DNA of 56,100 bases from Candidatus Moduliflexus flocculans (GCA_000739515.1 DF820457.1:726309-782408); one strand, 5' to 3'. Counted from the first letter of the stretch, positions 17,294 through 26,401 are shown. Notes: generated by a model from the letters alone, not told the origin. Numbers and translations: made by a program.

Positions 17294-18949
17294 CTACGCC
17301 GCCTGGCGATGAGAAAGATACTTCAGTACCTCGCTGAGCGAGAGCTTGACGCTGGAGGGGCCGGTGCGGATATAAAAATGCTCCTCATTATTATGTTTCA
17401 AAAAGACCGGTGACGACGACGGCTCACAGGCAATCAGCAACAGATTGAGATCGCTGATCGTATGCAACTCAACGTTGATATATTGCGAAAATTCCACGCC
17501 AATATGCTGTTTGATGAGATTGTTGATATGAAGCAGCAGTTTATCGGGGTTCGCGAAATTATCTGCATCAAGGCCGAGAATCTCGCCATCATCTCTGACG
17601 CCGATAAAGATTTTTCCTCCCTGAGTATTCAGATAGGCCACGACCGTTTTCAGCCAGGCGATCTCGATCTCCTTGTCAGGCTTGCCGGTTTTCAGATTCC
17701 AGCGCAGCGTGGATTTGAATTCCTGCGTCAGGCTTTCCCCCTGTCGCAGAAAGGTTCGAAGCGTCTGCTCTTTATCCTCTGTCGGCTCGAATTGCTGTTG
17801 CTCGAATTTACCAAGCATCCGAAGAAAAAAAACGGTTTGGAGCGCAAACGCCAAAAGAGCTAACAAGGCCGGGCCGATCATGGTGTACATCAGAAATGAG
17901 CGTTCCTTTTCAATGTCCTGAGCGAATGCCTGTTCAGGAATGATTACGCCGACAGGGAAATTTTGCTGCCCCAATGTCACCATCTTGACGCCGATCCACC
18001 ACACTTCTTGATCGTGCTGAAACGCGTGATAGCCCGGCAGAGAAGGGTCTTGATTCCGCCACTCTGAGAGGAACGCTGACAGCGGACGAAGAAGGCGCTC
18101 ATCGCGTTGAGGCGGCTCAACGCGCGCTGATTCCGCGAGAGAATCCTCAGATTCAGGGCGTTCCAATGGAGAGACCAGAACCGGGATTTCATTATCGAGC
18201 AGCATAAGATAACCGGTCTCGTTGCCGCTCAATATTGCGGTCAACATCATAATCGGATGAAACGGGGCGTGCAATGCCGCCACATAGCTATGATTCTGCC
18301 ATTCCCAGCGGATTGCGCCGGACAGACACAGTTCATTATCCTCTGCCGGAAACACCCCCGGCACAAGCCAGTAGATGTCATGCGCATCTCGCGTCAGCGC
18401 CCCCTGATACCATGCCTGCAAACGAGGATCGTAGTCAATGCGTTCTTTGGTCGTGTTCTTGATGGTTGTCAGGCTTTCCCTGGTAGTCCAGACAGCCTCC
18501 CCACCAATCGCGGAGAAGCGGGTTTGCCAAAAAATTCCGTTATTATGCAGAAGATACTCTGTTCCTTCGTCATTGGCAATGGTGAGCGATGGGAACAACG
18601 GCAGTTGACGCAATTTGGAAAAAAACTTAGCATTCAAGGCGTCAAGATCAGTCAACAGAATCTCGCCTTGCTCTCCCGCCCGCTGAATTGCGTTTAAGCG
18701 CATTTCAATGAGTTCGGTGGCAAGGATGCGCAATGTGCGCTCTGTCTGTTTCAACATCTGGTCGAGGTATTCCTGGGAAGCTTCTTTTCGGAATCCGCGC
18801 AAACGAATTCCCTGAAATCCTTCAAATATCAGCAAAAGGATGACGAAGATCACCACACCTTCCTTCAACCATCGCTGACGCAGATTCTCAGGCTTTGCCG
18901 TTAGTAAGGCGATGATCCGAGCCAGTTTTGAGCGTTTTTTCTGCTTCAT
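17294..18949 (-). CDS. Membrane sensor with C-terminal AlbA_2 (Schlafen-type) domain
   Basis: The 551-residue protein has TM1 (about 30-50), a large extracytoplasmic region (51-350) with Cache-like features (IDYDPRLQAWYQGAL near 171-185; GYLMLLDNEIPVLVSP), TM2 (352-378), then a cytoplasmic AlbA_2 domain (400-545). The AlbA_2 signature is clear: GESLTQEFKSTLRWN (404-418) and YLNTQGGKIFIGVRDDGEI (439-457), ending with a conserved YIRTGPSSVKLS. AlbA_2 domains are usually found in cytoplasmic DNA-linked regulators; here the domain would sit at the inner face of the membrane and receive a signal from the periplasm. No kinase, cyclase or chemotaxis output is present. Confidence 0.85.
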   Translation of the reverse strand: MKQKKRSKLARIIALLTAKPENLRQRWLKEGVVIFVILLLIFEGFQGIRLRGFRKEASQEYLDQMLKQTERTLRILATELIEMRLNAIQRAGEQGEILLTDLDALNAKFFSKLRQLPLFPSLTIANDEGTEYLLHNNGIFWQTRFSAIGGEAVWTTRESLTTIKNTTKERIDYDPRLQAWYQGALTRDAHDIYWLVPGVFPAEDNELCLSGAIRWEWQNHSYVAALHAPFHPIMMLTAILSGNETGYLMLLDNEIPVLVSPLERPESEDSLAESARVEPPQRDERLLRPLSAFLSEWRNQDPSLPGYHAFQHDQEVWWIGVKMVTLGQQNFPVGVIIPEQAFAQDIEKERSFLMYTMIGPALLALLAFALQTVFFLRMLGKFEQQQFEPTEDKEQTLRTFLRQGESLTQEFKSTLRWNLKTGKPDKEIEIAWLKTVVAYLNTQGGKIFIGVRDDGEILGLDADNFANPDKLLLHINNLIKQHIGVEFSQYINVELHTISDLNLLLIACEPSSSPVFLKHNNEEHFYIRTGPSSVKLSLSEVLKYLSHRQAA

Positions 18950-19327
18950 GACATCAGAGACCTCACAGGTCTTGGAGACCTGTGAGGTCTAAGTCGAAAT
19001 TGTTTTTTTACGTTGCACTGCAAATCCCATCGTGTTTGATTAAAACGTTCTGTTTATGATGAATCGCCCAACCGAAAAACGCCCATTCTTCAACAGGCTC
19101 AGGGCATTCCACTGAGAAACAGCGTTTTTGTCAATCTTCTTTCGAATAATTGTTTCGCCTGACCGTCAGGCAACGAACTTATGGGGCGAATCTGTCAACA
19201 GCGGGGAAGCATTGCCGATTTTAACCAAATGCTCATAAAGGGTTAATACGTTGCAAACTCTGCGATAAAATAGAGAAAATTGTCGTTTGTTTACCTCAAT
19301 AAAAACCAATAGCACAGGAGTTGAATT
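18950..19327. other. Divergent intergenic region, AlbA_2 protein / alkaline phosphatase
   Basis: This 378-bp gap must hold promoters for both divergent genes. It contains the family A palindrome at 18958-18990 and a half copy of the TTCAACAGGCTCAGGG element near 19091. The 19200-19300 part is AT-rich, as expected upstream of the phosphatase. I could not assign a confident -35/-10 pair or a Pho box. Confidence 0.5.
18958..18990. repeat. Palindrome family A, copy 2
   Basis: A perfect 33-bp inverted repeat: AGACCTCACAGGT / ACCTGTGAGGTCT with a short centre. It begins 9 bp from the ATG of the AlbA_2 membrane protein, so it lies in that gene's leader. It could hide or supply the ribosome binding site (TGAGGT in the arm). 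Confidence 0.85.
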
Positions 19328-20887
19328 ATGAAAAAGTTATGGTTGTTTGTTTGTGTTGTAGTGATGATGACATTAACTGGAGCAGCGCAGGCTGCGGAAA
19401 CAAAACAGGCAAAATACGTCATGGTGTTTATCGGCGACGGCATGTCCATCGCCCAACGCAACGCGGCGGAACTCTATTTGGGGAACACGAAAGACCCGAA
19501 TGCTCGCCCGGAAGCAACGAAACTTGTCATGAATACCTTTCCGGCTCAGGGAGTAAATACGACCTACGATTTGACTAGCGTCATTCCTGATTCCGCGTCT
19601 GCTGGTACGGCCATTTCGACCGGTTTTAAGACAGCATCTGGGGTCATTGCGATGGATCCGAGCGCAAAAATTCCGTATAAGACCATTGCGGAAGTGGCGA
19701 AAGAGCAAGGCTGGAAAGTCGGCATATTAACGACGGTATCGCTGGATCATGCGACGCCTGCGGTCTTTTACGCCCATCAGAAAAGCCGCAAAGATATGTA
19801 TGAAATTTCCACGCAGTTAGTCAATTCCGGGTTCGATTTCTTCGCAGGTGGGCAGATGTTGAAAACCACGAAAGAAGGCCAGCCGAACATTCTTGATCTG
19901 GCGAAAGAAAAAGGCTATACCATCGCGATGGGACGCGCCGGATTGGAGACGCTGAAACCGGGCATGGAAAAAGTTATCGCCATGAATGAAACGGTTGACC
20001 ATGATGCTGCCATGTACTACACGTTGGATCAGACAACAGACCAGGTCACCATTGCTGAATACACCGCCAAAGCCATCGAATTACTCGATAATCCGAAGGG
20101 GTTTTTTATGATGGTGGAAGGCGGCAAAATTGACTGGGCGTGCCACGCCAACGACGCTGCGTCTTCGATTCAGGATACGCTGGCATTTGATGCCGCTGTT
20201 GCGGAAGGCGTGAAATTCTACGAACAACACCCGGAAGAAACGGTGATTATCGTGACCGGCGATCATGAAACCGGCGGCTTAAGCATCGGCTTTGCCGGAA
20301 CAGCGTATGCCTCATATATTGAGAAAATCAAGCAACAGAAAATGAGTTATCTCGAATTTAATAAAAAGCTGGATGAATTCAAAAAAGCGAATCCATCGGC
20401 GAAATTCGAAGATGTGCTGCCGCTGATTCAGGAAGGGTTCGGCATGTATGTGATTCCTGCTGAGGAGAAAGCGGCGTTAGAGAAAGCTGTCGCTGATGCC
20501 CAGGCGAAAGATGCCAGCGAGGACGTGAAAAAAGCGGCGAAAGACGCTGACAAAAAGTTGCATTTCAGCATGGCCTTGACCGATCTGGAACTTGGAGTGT
20601 TGCGGGAAGCCTTCGCCGCATCAATGGCAGGATCGGAAACTGGCGATCCGTATGCCGCTGGTTTGCTGTATGGTGGCTATGAACCGTTGACCGTGAAATT
20701 GACGACAATTTTGAACCAGAAGGCAGGATTGGGTTGGAGTTCCTACTCGCATACTGCCAGCCCGGTACAGACCTCGGCGCTTGGCGTCGGCGCGGAGCTT
20801 TTCAACGGGTACTACGATCAGACGGATATTTACAAAAAAATGATGACCATTGCTGGTTTTGAAGTGAAAACCGCCAGCACAAAATAA
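19328..20887 (+). CDS. phoA: Alkaline phosphatase (PhoA superfamily), secreted
   Basis: The 519-residue protein starts with a signal peptide (MKKLWLFVCVVVMMTLTGAA, cleavage after AQA). Metal and catalytic motifs of alkaline phosphatases are present: FIGDGMS (D37), the nucleophile Ser in PDSASAGTAISTG (S89), EGGKIDWACHAND, TGDHETGG, and the C-terminal His in YSHTASPVQTSALG. The enzyme hydrolyses phosphomonoesters in the periplasm. A Lys/Ala-rich helical insertion near 375-405 (ALEKAVADAQAKD) is unlike E. coli PhoA. ACAGGAG stands 8 nt upstream of the ATG. The sequence shows no clear phosphate-regulon operator. Confidence 0.9.
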   Translation: MKKLWLFVCVVVMMTLTGAAQAAETKQAKYVMVFIGDGMSIAQRNAAELYLGNTKDPNARPEATKLVMNTFPAQGVNTTYDLTSVIPDSASAGTAISTGFKTASGVIAMDPSAKIPYKTIAEVAKEQGWKVGILTTVSLDHATPAVFYAHQKSRKDMYEISTQLVNSGFDFFAGGQMLKTTKEGQPNILDLAKEKGYTIAMGRAGLETLKPGMEKVIAMNETVDHDAAMYYTLDQTTDQVTIAEYTAKAIELLDNPKGFFMMVEGGKIDWACHANDAASSIQDTLAFDAAVAEGVKFYEQHPEETVIIVTGDHETGGLSIGFAGTAYASYIEKIKQQKMSYLEFNKKLDEFKKANPSAKFEDVLPLIQEGFGMYVIPAEEKAALEKAVADAQAKDASEDVKKAAKDADKKLHFSMALTDLELGVLREAFAASMAGSETGDPYAAGLLYGGYEPLTVKLTTILNQKAGLGWSSYSHTASPVQTSALGVGAELFNGYYDQTDIYKKMMTIAGFEVKTASTK

Positions 20888-20917
20888 CCCGGAATATTCT
20901 GAACTTCTTTCAACGCG

Positions 20918-20940
20918 CGGCACGTCGCAAGACGTGTCGT
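20918..20940. terminator. Hairpin after alkaline phosphatase
   Basis: GGCACGTC-GCAA-GACGTGTC forms a compact stem with a GCAA tetraloop 30 bp after the phosphatase stop. A T-rich stretch (TTTCATTTTTT) follows after about 9 nt, just before the YibE/F start codon at 20955. It may be an attenuating terminator between the two genes. Confidence 0.5.
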
Positions 20941-20954
20941 GTGTTTCATTTTTT

Positions 20955-22154
20955 ATGACACTCCTTGCGTTTTTTCGTCGGTTATTCGACCGGCACAATC
21001 TGTTTGCGCTCGTCATTTTTGCCTTGACCGTCGGTCTGTTCTTGATGCCAAATTGGTTTAGAACGCCGTATCAACCTGCCGAAGGCATACGCGTGCGGGG
21101 GCGTGTCACGCAGGTGGATAATTCGTTAATTCAGCAATACGGCATTCTCAAAGCTGGAAGCCAGTCATTAATAGTTGAAATTTTAGGTGGCGACTTTAAA
21201 GGGCAGCGCGTGGACGCCCGGAATGATCTGATTGGCAAAATGGAGACGGATAAAATGTTCGTCAACGGAGATGTCGCGATGGTGATTTTGACGGTCAATG
21301 CCGATAATCAGATCATCTCCGCGACAGCGTATGATCATTATCGGCTGCATATCGAAGCGGGCTTGCTGTTGCTCTTCGGCGTGTTTTTAGTGTTGTTCGC
21401 AAAAAGTTCCGGCGCTCGCGCCATGCTTTCCTTTATTTTTGCGATGATGATGCTCTGGAAAATTCTGCTGCCGGGCATTTTAAAGGGCTACGATCCCATA
21501 TTATTAGCGTTAGCGGTCGTAACGCTCATAACCGCCGCGACGCTTTCGCTCGTGGCGGGGATTAATAAAACGGCGCTGGTTGCCTTGCTCGGTTCACTGC
21601 TTGGCATTCTGCTGACCTGCGGCACGGCGATGCTGATTTTGCCGCTTTTTCGGCTGCATGGCGCGGTTCAGCCCTTTTCCGAAACGCTGCTGTATAGCGG
21701 CTTCGAGTCTCTGAATTTAAATCGCATCTTTCTGTCGGCGATTTTTATCGGCGCATCCGGCGCGGTGCTGGATGTGGCGATTGACATTTCGACAGCGATG
21801 TTTGAGGTGGCGGATAAACGCCCCGACTTATCGCGCAAAGAACTCATGTTCTCCGGCTTTGCCGTCGGGCGCAACATGACGAGCACGATGGTGACGACAC
21901 TGCTGATGGCGTATATATCGGGTTACATGTCCCTGCTGATGGTGTTTATGGCGCAAGGCATCCCACCAATCAATTTCATCAATACCAATTACGTGGCCGC
22001 TGAAATTTTGAGAACCGTTGTCGGCAGTTTCGGATTAGTTACGGTCGCGCCGTTTACAGCAGTCGTTGGCGGGCTGATTTACGCCAAACATCCTCGCGTT
22101 GCCAGAAATGTCGCGTATGAAAGCGTCGGAGGAGTTCTACCAGCGGAGGAATAA
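20955..22154 (+). CDS. YibE/F family multispanning membrane protein
   Basis: From ATG 20955 the product is 399 residues. TM1 (about 15-30) is followed by a periplasmic OB-like region (IRVRGRVTQVDNS, LIVEILGGDFKGQRVDARN), and then at least seven hydrophobic helices. The YibE/F signature region IGASGAVLDVAIDISTAMFE with FSGFAVGRNMTSTMVTTLL is clear. Family members are uncharacterised inner-membrane proteins. An upstream GTG at 20934 is in frame but lies in the hairpin stem. There is no good ribosome binding site, and the palindrome at 22155-22232 starts immediately after the stop codon. Confidence 0.88.
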   Translation: MTLLAFFRRLFDRHNLFALVIFALTVGLFLMPNWFRTPYQPAEGIRVRGRVTQVDNSLIQQYGILKAGSQSLIVEILGGDFKGQRVDARNDLIGKMETDKMFVNGDVAMVILTVNADNQIISATAYDHYRLHIEAGLLLLFGVFLVLFAKSSGARAMLSFIFAMMMLWKILLPGILKGYDPILLALAVVTLITAATLSLVAGINKTALVALLGSLLGILLTCGTAMLILPLFRLHGAVQPFSETLLYSGFESLNLNRIFLSAIFIGASGAVLDVAIDISTAMFEVADKRPDLSRKELMFSGFAVGRNMTSTMVTTLLMAYISGYMSLLMVFMAQGIPPINFINTNYVAAEILRTVVGSFGLVTVAPFTAVVGGLIYAKHPRVARNVAYESVGGVLPAEE

Positions 22155-22232
22155 ACGACAACGAATTGAAGAAAGGAACGAATTCGAGCGATTTCACGTT
22201 TCAATTCGTTCCCTTCTCCTATTCGTTGTCGT
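22155..22232. repeat. Long inverted repeat family C, copy 1
   Basis: A 78-bp inverted repeat begins directly after the YibE/F TAA. Left arm: ACGACAACGAATTGAAG then AAAGGAACGAATT; right arm: AATTCGTTCCCTTCTCC then ATTCGTTGTCGT. Related copies are at 34387-34457 and 55201-55327. The transcript would form a very long hairpin at the 3' end of the YibE/F message, opposite the end of the SDR gene. Confidence 0.85.
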
Positions 22233-22260
22233 TGTTGTTAGGAATTGAGTGGTCATCTGT

Positions 22261-23166
22261 TCAATGATGCTGCTTGCCAGTCAATAAGTTCAGCGAATCA
22301 TCTACAACACGCCTTCCGATCTCGGCATCGAAGACACTCTTCCAAACCCTCGTTGACGGTTGGCAATCAAACGAAAAAATCGTTCCCGTCTGCTTCTCAA
22401 GTGCCTTGCTGGTGACAATCCGGGCGGCAGCCTTTCCTGAACGTGTTGGCGTGCTGGCATCCGGGAGGAATTTCATGGCAAATGGCAGAAAATGCGCCCA
22501 AACAAATCGTAAGGGCGCCGGCGCCGTTCGCGCGAGTCCTGTTCCGGCCATGATGCCTGGATCGAGGCAGAAGAACGACACGCGTTCCGGCGGTATGCGC
22601 CGGGCTAATTCGACAGTCGTGACCATGTTCAAAAATTTTGACGTTGCGTAGCGATCTATGCCGAGTTGTCGAATCGAACCAGTATTGTTCAGGCCGTCCG
22701 CGCAGTTTCTGATGGAGGTAAATTTCGCGCCGCGAAACCCGAAAATGATGGCCGTTCTGTTATTCGGATTATGCGTTCCGCTCCCGATAAAAAGCACGCG
22801 ACCGCCGCCGAGGAAGGCAAGTAAGCCCATCGTCAATTTCAGCGCCGCTAAATGATTGACGGCAAATGTCTCTTCGAACCGTTCTTTTTTTGTGAACCGT
22901 GTTTCATTGATGATTTGGACGCCGGCATTGTTGATTAACCCTGTGATATTCCCTTGCCATGACGAAAGAAAGGCATCTATGTTGTCCAATGAACTCAGGT
23001 CTAATTCAACCACTTCGACATGCTGGCCGAGCTCGGCGGCGATCCTGCGACCTCGAATAGTGTCCCGGACAGCAAGGATCACTTTCGTGTCCGGTTCTTG
23101 CGCTAAGCAGCGGGCCGTCGCGAGGCCGAGGCCGCTCGTTGCTCCTGTGATTATATAGGTTCTCAT
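22261..23166 (-). CDS. Short-chain dehydrogenase/reductase
   Basis: The 301-residue product has the SDR NAD(P)-binding motif TGATSGLGLATA (8-19), NNAG (about 85), and the catalytic Y-x-x-x-K in IDRYATSKFLNM (about 170). The overall layout, with a long C-terminal extension, resembles the retinol dehydrogenase/protochlorophyllide reductase-like SDRs. It overlaps the upstream MBL-fold gene by ATGA, so the two are translationally coupled, and both lie downstream of a TetR gene. Substrate is unknown. Confidence 0.9.
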   Translation of the reverse strand: MRTYIITGATSGLGLATARCLAQEPDTKVILAVRDTIRGRRIAAELGQHVEVVELDLSSLDNIDAFLSSWQGNITGLINNAGVQIINETRFTKKERFEETFAVNHLAALKLTMGLLAFLGGGRVLFIGSGTHNPNNRTAIIFGFRGAKFTSIRNCADGLNNTGSIRQLGIDRYATSKFLNMVTTVELARRIPPERVSFFCLDPGIMAGTGLARTAPAPLRFVWAHFLPFAMKFLPDASTPTRSGKAAARIVTSKALEKQTGTIFSFDCQPSTRVWKSVFDAEIGRRVVDDSLNLLTGKQHH

Positions 23167-23852
23167 CGCGTGCCTTCTTGTAAAAATTGACGAATTTTTT
23201 CCCTGGCATTTTCGGTAAACGGCTCGCCATGCCCGAAACAGGCAATCTCAATGTCATGCGCGGCTAATTTATGCGCGGCGTCCTTGACCTTTGCCGTATC
23301 AACATTAAAAATTTTCGGCGAGACTTTGAGCCCTCGTTCATTAAACATTGTGTCGCCGAAAAACATGATTTTGCGTTCCGATTGATACAACGCCATGCTG
23401 CCCGGCGTGTGACCGGGAACATGGATGACGCGCAGGCCGCCGAGCGCGTCAATTGTCTCGCCATCGGCAACCGGCATATCAACACGCGCAATGTGCGTTT
23501 TCACCACTCGATCAACGAGTCCGAATATCAGCTTTTTCAGCGGTGATAACGCCGGTAAGGTTTGCTGCTGTAAAATGTAGGGAACATCGTCCCGGTGCGC
23601 GATCACTTTCGCTTGCGTGCGTTTGACGATTTCGGCCACATTGCCGACATGGTCGGTATGACAATGGGTCAGCACGATCTGTTTGACCTCGGCAAGTGTA
23701 TGCTGAGTAGCCTCGATTTCTGCAATCAACGTATTGATTTTTCCGGGCACGCCCGTATCAATCAGCGTCAATCCTTTCGGTGAGACTAACAAAAACGCTG
23801 GCGCTGGCCCGATATGCTCTAACATATACACATCTGACGTGATTTGTCGCAT
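23163..23852 (-). CDS. MBL-fold metallo-hydrolase
   Basis: From ATG 23852 the product is 229 residues with the metallo-beta-lactamase fold signature THCHTDHVGN (H-x-H-x-D-H), LIDTGVPG, HVPGHTPGSMALY, FFGDTMF and a final CFGHGEPF. These bind two metal ions and hydrolyse lactones, thioesters or similar substrates. The upstream GGAGAA fits this start; an out-of-frame ATG 5 nt upstream must be skipped. Its last codons overlap the SDR start. It is probably controlled by the adjacent TetR protein. Confidence 0.9.
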   Translation of the reverse strand: MRQITSDVYMLEHIGPAPAFLLVSPKGLTLIDTGVPGKINTLIAEIEATQHTLAEVKQIVLTHCHTDHVGNVAEIVKRTQAKVIAHRDDVPYILQQQTLPALSPLKKLIFGLVDRVVKTHIARVDMPVADGETIDALGGLRVIHVPGHTPGSMALYQSERKIMFFGDTMFNERGLKVSPKIFNVDTAKVKDAAHKLAAHDIEIACFGHGEPFTENAREKIRQFLQEGTR

Positions 23853-23873
23853 AACATGTTGTTCTCCTCTACC

Positions 23874-23924
23874 CAGGAGCGCGGAAACTTGATTTGACAC
23901 GCGAAATCAAGATTTCGCACTCCC
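23874..23924. repeat. Dispersed copy of the 72-bp array palindrome (family E)
   Basis: This 51-bp inverted repeat (AGGAGCGCGGAAACTTGATTT ... AAATCAAGATTTCGCACTCC, left arm partly diverged) is clearly homologous to the palindromic core repeated five times at 51378-51737. It lies between the TetR gene stop and the MBL-fold gene start. Confidence 0.8.
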
Positions 23925-23945
23925 TGAAAATAGAATTTTTATGTG

Positions 23946-24557
23946 CTATTCATTAGGGTTCTTCCGCAATCCATCGAGAATCAGCGCCACAGTGAAGGCA
24001 ACCTCTTCTTCGACGGCAGTCATATCTATTTTATCCACAAAACGTGCGTCAGTTCCCTGAAAAGCGTTCCGTTTCACCGCGTCCATCACCGTGAAAATCG
24101 AATGCGCGACCCGTTTTGTATCGCATGGTTTAAAATCCCCCTGTTCAATGCCTTTCAGCAAAATGCCTTCAATAAAGGCGCTTTCTTTTGCCAAAATATC
24201 CTTAAACAGCAGGGCGAGCGTCGGCTGCGCCTTCCGCATGGTCTCCATCGTTACATGATGTACGCTGGTCAGATGTTTCATATAGCGCAGGCGTTCCCGC
24301 AGATAGGTCAAAATTTTGTCGCGGCAGTTCGGCAGCGGCTCAATTTTTGCGCGAAACACCTGTATCGCCTCTTCGATCTCACGCGCAATCACTTCGCTGA
24401 ACAAGGCATCTTTGCTATTATAGTAATAATAAAGCGATGCCTTATTCAGACCGACAATTTTTCCAATGTCGTCGAGCGTGGTTTTTTCATAGCCAAATCG
24501 GGCAAAACATTCGCGAGCCGCGTTTAAAATATCGAGTTTCTTGTCCAAAATATCCAT
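23946..24557 (-). CDS. TetR/AcrR family transcriptional regulator
   Basis: The 203-residue protein has an N-terminal TetR helix-turn-helix: ILNAARECFARFGYEKTTL followed by DDIGKIVGLNKASLYYYYNSKDALF (residues 9-52). The C-terminal 150 residues form the ligand-binding helical domain and are not informative. It is the first gene of a minus-strand unit followed by the MBL-fold hydrolase and SDR and probably represses that unit. The ATG at 24557 has the weak upstream sequence AGGAAAATGCT. The operator is not identified. Confidence 0.92.
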   Translation of the reverse strand: MDILDKKLDILNAARECFARFGYEKTTLDDIGKIVGLNKASLYYYYNSKDALFSEVIAREIEEAIQVFRAKIEPLPNCRDKILTYLRERLRYMKHLTSVHHVTMETMRKAQPTLALLFKDILAKESAFIEGILLKGIEQGDFKPCDTKRVAHSIFTVMDAVKRNAFQGTDARFVDKIDMTAVEEEVAFTVALILDGLRKNPNE

Positions 24558-24647
24558 AGCATTTTCCTAAATAATAAAATCATACATTGCTCAAACAGAA
24601 CAATAGATTGTTTGAAAATTTGTCAAATAAAAAATTGTAATTATTTA

Positions 24648-24732
24648 CCACGAAACACACGAAATACACGAAAAAAATCAAGATGTGCATCCGATGACTG
24701 AGGAATTTCCCCTATTTTCGAGTGTTTCGTGG
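24648..24732. repeat. Palindrome family D (CCACGAAACACACGAAA), copy 1
   Basis: An 85-bp element with terminal inverted repeats CCACGAAACAC / GTGTTTCGTGG and an internal tandem (ACGAAATACACGAAA). Further copies are at 43299-43412, 46659-46716 and 55907-56004. It lies in the intergenic region upstream of the TetR gene. Confidence 0.85.
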
Positions 24733-24853
24733 TGGCTGCTAAAAATTACAAAAATTTATAGTATTTGCAAATGCGCGAACTGGATTTTTTGAGGGGAGGC
24801 GCAATAATTCTTCTTTGCGAACCAAAATAGAGGGGAAACATTTTGTCAAAACA

Positions 24854-25168
24854 TTACTCGTCGCCCGGCTCAAGCGCGGCGAGCAGCTCTCGCGGCACTT
24901 CATCCCGTTGCAGCAAGCCTTTCGCCAGTGCTTTGCGCACGAGCAAGTCATCCGGTTGCTCGCGATAGCGTTGAATTAGGTCGCGGGACGCGCCTTCGAC
25001 GTATTGATGAAGCGCGTGTCGCAATTCGCGCCCGGTGATTGCCTGCTGCCGCCAGGCATCCACCTGCGCCGCGAGATCAGCTAATTGCTGCTGAAGTTCC
25101 CGATCGGCTGCCGTTTGCGCCCACTGCCGAAATTGCCGTTTGAGAGAAATTGGATAGGTGTGCATCAT
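24854..25168 (-). CDS. Small helical protein, unknown
   Basis: This ORF encodes about 104 residues from ATG 25168 (a second ATG follows immediately). It is almost entirely helical and rich in Gln, Arg and Leu (RELQQQLADLAAQVDAWRQQ, LVRKALAKGLLQRDEVPREL), with no membrane segment or known motif. A GGCGGAAAG box lies upstream of the start. It is divergently arranged with the channel gene at 25319. I do not recognise a family; it may be a real small protein, given its regular codon pattern. Confidence 0.55.
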   Translation of the reverse strand: MMHTYPISLKRQFRQWAQTAADRELQQQLADLAAQVDAWRQQAITGRELRHALHQYVEGASRDLIQRYREQPDDLLVRKALAKGLLQRDEVPRELLAALEPGDE

Positions 25169-25318
25169 AAAAAAAAGCGCATATCTTTCCGCCAAAACCG
25201 TCAAGGAAAAAGCGAACATCTTCTATTTTCTCTTGACAAAGAGCATCTTCAGCGGGATTTTATTGAGGCTCTTGCTCGCGCCGTTGTTGATTTTGACATC
25301 ATTTGGGGATGACTTTTC

Positions 25319-26401
25319 ATGAAACGAACCTCGCTTTACTGGTGGAAACATCATTTCCGCCGATATATGTGGCCAATCGCCGCCTGTGTTCTGCTGGTCT
25401 TCGTGCTGGCGTCAGTGTTCGTGATGTACCATTATGAGCGGTATTCCGGGGAAGACATCAGCGTCTTCGACGCGTTCAGAATCGTCATCGTCTTTTTTCT
25501 CGGAGAATACGGCGAAACGCCGCATACGTTGGTCGGGCGCGTCCTGTCATTAGTGCTGTTTGTGTTGGGAATTGTCGTTGTCGCCGCATTTATCGGCAAA
25601 TTTGCGTCATTTTTTATCGAAATGAATATGGAGGTGCGTATGCCGCAGGATTTAGAATGCCATATCGTCATTTGCCACTGGCATGAAAATGGCGACCGGC
25701 TCGTCAAAGAATTACATTCGCCGCTGGCCGCGCCAGACACTGATATTATCGTGATCACCCAGGACGGCGTTAACGAGGAAGAATTGCGCGCAAGCCCGGC
25801 GTATGAAAAAGTCTTCTTTCTCCGCAGCGACCCGACACGCCACGACGTCTTGCGCCGCGCTCGCGCTCATCATGCCCGCAGCGTGATTATTTTGGCCAAT
25901 CCTGACAGTGCCGATCCGGATGCCCAGACCGCGCTGATTGCCTTAGCCATCGGCAAACTCGAACAACATCTCGACCATAAACCGCATATCATTGCCGAAG
26001 TCGTTGATCCGCACAAAGTACAGCATCTTATCGATGCTGGAGTGGATGAATGGGTCTGCTCCGCCAACTACGGGCTTGGTCTTTTGGCGCAGGGGGCGCT
26101 CTTCGGAAAAATTTCCGATGTCTATCAGCAACTCTTGACCTATTCAGCAGATACCAATGAAATGTATTTAGTTGATGCCAGCAAATACCCGCCGCATTTT
26201 CTCGGAAAAACATTTCAACAACTCTCGACATTGCTTAATACGCATCGTCATCTGAAAAACCCGGTTATTTTGATTGGCGTGAAACGGCACGATCAGATTA
26301 TTCTTAATCCGCGTCCCCAGGATTTCGATGTGATTCATGAAGGGGATAGCCTGATTGTGATGAGTTTTGATCCACCCGATCTTCGCCATCTGGAAGGATA
26401 G
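25319..26401 (+). CDS. RCK-domain (TrkA-N) potassium channel-like protein
   Basis: The 360-residue protein has TM1 (17-37), a pore region (52-68), TM2 (71-95) and a cytoplasmic TrkA-N/RCK Rossmann domain beginning HIVICHWHENGDRLVKEL (115-132), with a C-terminal TrkA-C-like half (ILNPRPQDFDVIHEGDSLIVM). The layout is that of two-TM ligand-gated K+ channels such as MthK. The selectivity filter is not TVGYG; the matching stretch is FFLGEYGETP (59-68). Ion selectivity is therefore uncertain. A TTGACA box lies about 85 bp upstream. It precedes the REC-PAS-SpoIIE gene by 26 bp and may share its transcript. Confidence 0.85.
   Translation: MKRTSLYWWKHHFRRYMWPIAACVLLVFVLASVFVMYHYERYSGEDISVFDAFRIVIVFFLGEYGETPHTLVGRVLSLVLFVLGIVVVAAFIGKFASFFIEMNMEVRMPQDLECHIVICHWHENGDRLVKELHSPLAAPDTDIIVITQDGVNEEELRASPAYEKVFFLRSDPTRHDVLRRARAHHARSVIILANPDSADPDAQTALIALAIGKLEQHLDHKPHIIAEVVDPHKVQHLIDAGVDEWVCSANYGLGLLAQGALFGKISDVYQQLLTYSADTNEMYLVDASKYPPHFLGKTFQQLSTLLNTHRHLKNPVILIGVKRHDQIILNPRPQDFDVIHEGDSLIVMSFDPPDLRHLEG

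Noticed and set aside
18958..18990. Terminator call for this family A copy
   Set aside because: It lies between divergent genes, so no transcript should end there.
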